Positions 4,750 through 6,447 of a stretch of DNA of 6,447 nucleotides are shown here, piece after piece. Every line of letters starts with the position of its first letter. The first letter of the stretch is position 1. Origin of the DNA: Bacillota bacterium. GTDB taxonomy: Bacteria > Bacillota > Clostridia > Lachnospirales > Bianqueaceae. The DNA is taken from the NCBI GenBank assembly GCA_017474705.1, contig JAFVHC010000200.1, positions 1 through 6,447 of the forward strand. The letters run 5' to 3'. The notes beneath the pieces were generated by a model. That model was not told the DNA's origin. It did not search any database and was given only the letters and a program-made list of their open reading frames with translations. A program made the position numbers and the translations under genes.

Positions 4750-6135
4750 TCAGTAATGGCGCACGACTTCGAACCGCTCCAGTTGATAGGGTTCGGACTC
4801 GCGGATGCCGCCCTTCTGTCTGGCGATCTCGATCTGCTCCTCTACCGTGTCCACGCCGTCCAGGTTCGGAAGCAAAAGGCCCCTCTTCCGCCCATGGCTG
4901 ACCACCACGCCGTAGCGCTTCACGTCCAGTTCCTCCGGTGATTTGATCGGCTCCAGATCTCCCAAAACATCCACGCTGATCTCGAGGCTCTTCAGTTCAC
5001 CCATCGTGACCGGTGCAAAGCGCGGATCGCGGGAACATGCGCTGATGGCGTTCTGGATGATCTCCTCCGCGATATTACCCTGCGTCGCAGCGATCGTGCC
5101 GATGCATCCGCGCAGCTTTCCGTCTTTATGAAGAGACACGAAGGTGCCGGCACGGCGCTCCAGCATCTCAGCCGGAAGGTCTTTAGGCACACGGATATGC
5201 TCGCGCCGACGCACCCAGGCCTCCACGGAAGCCCTCGCCAGCCTGACGTAGGCATCACTTTTTTCCGCTTTTTCCATGCAGTCCTGCTCATTCTTCTCCT
5301 GATAGATCTTCAGGAAATGCCGGTCTTCATCTTTCCCCTCCGGATAGAAGGTGCAGATGCCGTAGCCGACGCCGGTCACGTCCTGATGGGACAAGGCCGT
5401 TGCCTGCACCTTGAGGCCGTCAAAAACACCGGCCATGATCACAAAGGAGCGATGGCCGCATTCCGCTGCCTTTTCGCAGAACGTCTCCTCAAAATCGAAC
5501 AGTTCGCCGAAAGCCGCCCTGCCGCAGACGTCCATGATCCGGCTGTCGTATTCCGGTCCCTCTTTGGCAAAGCCATAAGGTCCATAGGTCTGCAATTTGT
5601 GCGAAAGATCACCGCTGGCGATCAGCACGGCCTGTGTTCCGGTCTCTTCCACGGCCTGGGCGATCAACTGCCCAAGGTGATAGTGATCCGCCAAGGGTAA
5701 GCCGGACAGGCCGATCCGCACGATCTTCCCTTCAGAATACTTCTGACGGATGAACCACAGGGGGACCATCGTTCCATGGTCCAGGGAAGGATCCCGCTCT
5801 CCCAGGGTACCTGCCGGGAAATTCTCCGCTTCCGCCAGGTCGCAGATGCGGCCCACGAGGACAGTATCATACCGCTCTGAGAAGCGGACGCCCGGTGCCC
5901 GGAACTGACGGAACGAGCCCGTCGCTTTATTGCCGGGCGAAATATGGAAGTAATCCGCATACATTACGGAATGCGGGCTGGTAATGATGATGGTATCCGG
6001 TTGCAGCGCGGCGACTTCATCCGCCACCCGCTCGTACGCCGTGATCGTCTCGCGGATCTGTTCCTCGCTGCCCCGCCCGACTTCCGGAATGATCATGGGC
6101 GGATGCGGCACCATAAACGCAGCCATGACAGACAT
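4750..6135 (-). CDS. fused Memo-like (AmrB) and AMMECR1 (AmrA) protein
   Basis: A 461-residue two-domain protein. Residues 1 to about 265 are a Memo/LigB-like domain, related to class III extradiol dioxygenases. It has AFMVPHPPMIIPEVG near the start (H11), TSPHS (H55), SLDHGTMVPLWF (H120), SGDLSH (H179) and AECGHRSF (C226, H228). H11, H55, H179 and C226 are candidate metal-site residues by analogy with Memo and LigB proteins. A charged linker (about 266-290) leads to an AMMECR1 domain (about 290-461) with its hallmark LRGCIG at 341-346, followed by AISACSRDPRF and LEISVDVL. The three AmmeMemoRadiSam parts are thus supplied by two genes, with amrS next. A cytoplasmic metalloenzyme or RNA/small-molecule-related role has been proposed for the family; the reaction is unsettled. 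Start: GAGGAGGCG lies just before the ATG; an in-frame ATG three codons later is less well spaced. Confidence 0.93.
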   Translation of the reverse strand: MSVMAAFMVPHPPMIIPEVGRGSEEQIRETITAYERVADEVAALQPDTIIITSPHSVMYADYFHISPGNKATGSFRQFRAPGVRFSERYDTVLVGRICDLAEAENFPAGTLGERDPSLDHGTMVPLWFIRQKYSEGKIVRIGLSGLPLADHYHLGQLIAQAVEETGTQAVLIASGDLSHKLQTYGPYGFAKEGPEYDSRIMDVCGRAAFGELFDFEETFCEKAAECGHRSFVIMAGVFDGLKVQATALSHQDVTGVGYGICTFYPEGKDEDRHFLKIYQEKNEQDCMEKAEKSDAYVRLARASVEAWVRRREHIRVPKDLPAEMLERRAGTFVSLHKDGKLRGCIGTIAATQGNIAEEIIQNAISACSRDPRFAPVTMGELKSLEISVDVLGDLEPIKSPEELDVKRYGVVVSHGRKRGLLLPNLDGVDTVEEQIEIARQKGGIRESEPYQLERFEVVRHY

Positions 6136-6169
6136 CGTATCGCCTCCTCATTTCAGTCCTTATTAAGCA

Positions 6170-6403
6170 CTATCTTCCTTGACCCGACCGTCTCATAGCA
6201 AACAATATGCCGCCTACGAGGAACAGTCCTGCTCCAAGCCAAAGGAAGATCTGATACAGCCGGTTCAATCTGGCATACAGACTTGCGGTTCCATCCATGA
6301 CGGAACCATACATCATACGGAACCAGATGCCGGCCGCCAGACAAAGGATCGCCAAGACCAACAGCACAACGCTGAGGATCAAGAAGATTTTATCCTTTTT
6401 CAC
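6170..6403 (-). CDS. small two-helix membrane protein, GTG start
   Basis: A 77-residue protein I do not recognise. MKKDK is followed by a hydrophobic segment (about 6-28), a short polar loop (29-49) containing YARLNRLY, a second helix (about 50-69) with GAGLFLVGGI, and a basic tail RRSGQGR. Both ends are positively charged, so both are predicted cytoplasmic. The first segment lacks a clear signal-peptidase site, so it is a membrane protein rather than a secreted one. The start codon is GTG at 6401-6403, with GGAGGG about five bases upstream. It ends 34 nt before the Memo-AMMECR1 gene, a wider gap than the other junctions, and is the first gene after the visible -10 box. It could be a membrane anchor for the operon's enzymes or an unrelated passenger. 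Confidence 0.8.
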   Translation of the reverse strand: MKKDKIFLILSVVLLVLAILCLAAGIWFRMMYGSVMDGTASLYARLNRLYQIFLWLGAGLFLVGGILFAMRRSGQGR

Positions 6404-6427
6404 GATACCCTCCCCGTCCGATCATCG

Positions 6428-6433
6428 ATTATA
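6428..6433 (-). promoter_or_regulatory. -10 box of the minus-strand operon (promoter cut by window edge)
   Basis: TATAAT on the minus strand matches the -10 consensus exactly. The predicted transcription start near 6421 gives a leader of about 18 bases to the GTG at 6403, enough for the ribosome binding site. The matching -35 box would lie at about 6451-6456, just outside the window, so the promoter cannot be confirmed. The leader is too short for a riboswitch or attenuator. Confidence 0.5.
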
Positions 6434-6447
6434 TTTTCTTCCCGCGG

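Overview
The window looks like ordinary chromosome of a Gram-positive (Bacillota-type) anaerobe, probably a Clostridia or Erysipelotrichia-like gut bacterium. This is inference from three things: strong AGGAGG-like ribosome binding sites, tRNA genes without an encoded CCA end, and a compact operon of radical-SAM, Memo and YhhN genes. No integrase, transposase, phage gene or CRISPR array is visible, and no species call is possible from sequence alone.

Left part, plus strand (1-630): the 3' part of tRNA-Ala(GGC) cut by the window edge, its strong hairpin terminator, a gene for a 100-residue acidic two-helix membrane protein, then tRNA-Pro(CGG) with a near-consensus promoter and a branched hairpin terminator. 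Middle (631-850): a gene-free, more AT-rich stretch between convergent transcription units, holding an imperfect tandem repeat of about 52 bp with dyad symmetry.

Right part, minus strand (6433 down to 851): one tightly packed apparent operon of six genes. Transcription order is: a 77-residue two-helix membrane protein (GTG start, TATAAT box just upstream); a fused Memo-AMMECR1 protein (AmrB-AmrA); the radical SAM enzyme AmrS; an AAC(3)-family N-acetyltransferase homologue; a YhhN/TMEM86 lysoplasmalogenase-family membrane protein; and a 508-residue multi-pass membrane protein with five N-terminal Tyr/Asp/Gly-rich repeats. The last four junctions are 11-14 nt long, each with a Shine-Dalgarno sequence directly after the preceding stop codon. 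The Memo, AMMECR1 and radical SAM set is the 'AmmeMemoRadiSam' system, which is widespread but whose reaction I do not know to be established.

The main point of interest is the company this system keeps. An acyl-CoA-dependent acetyltransferase-like protein, an ether-lipid hydrolase-like protein and an unrecognised repeat-bearing membrane protein sit in the same apparent transcript. This suggests, as inference only, a pathway that modifies a small molecule or lipid at the membrane.
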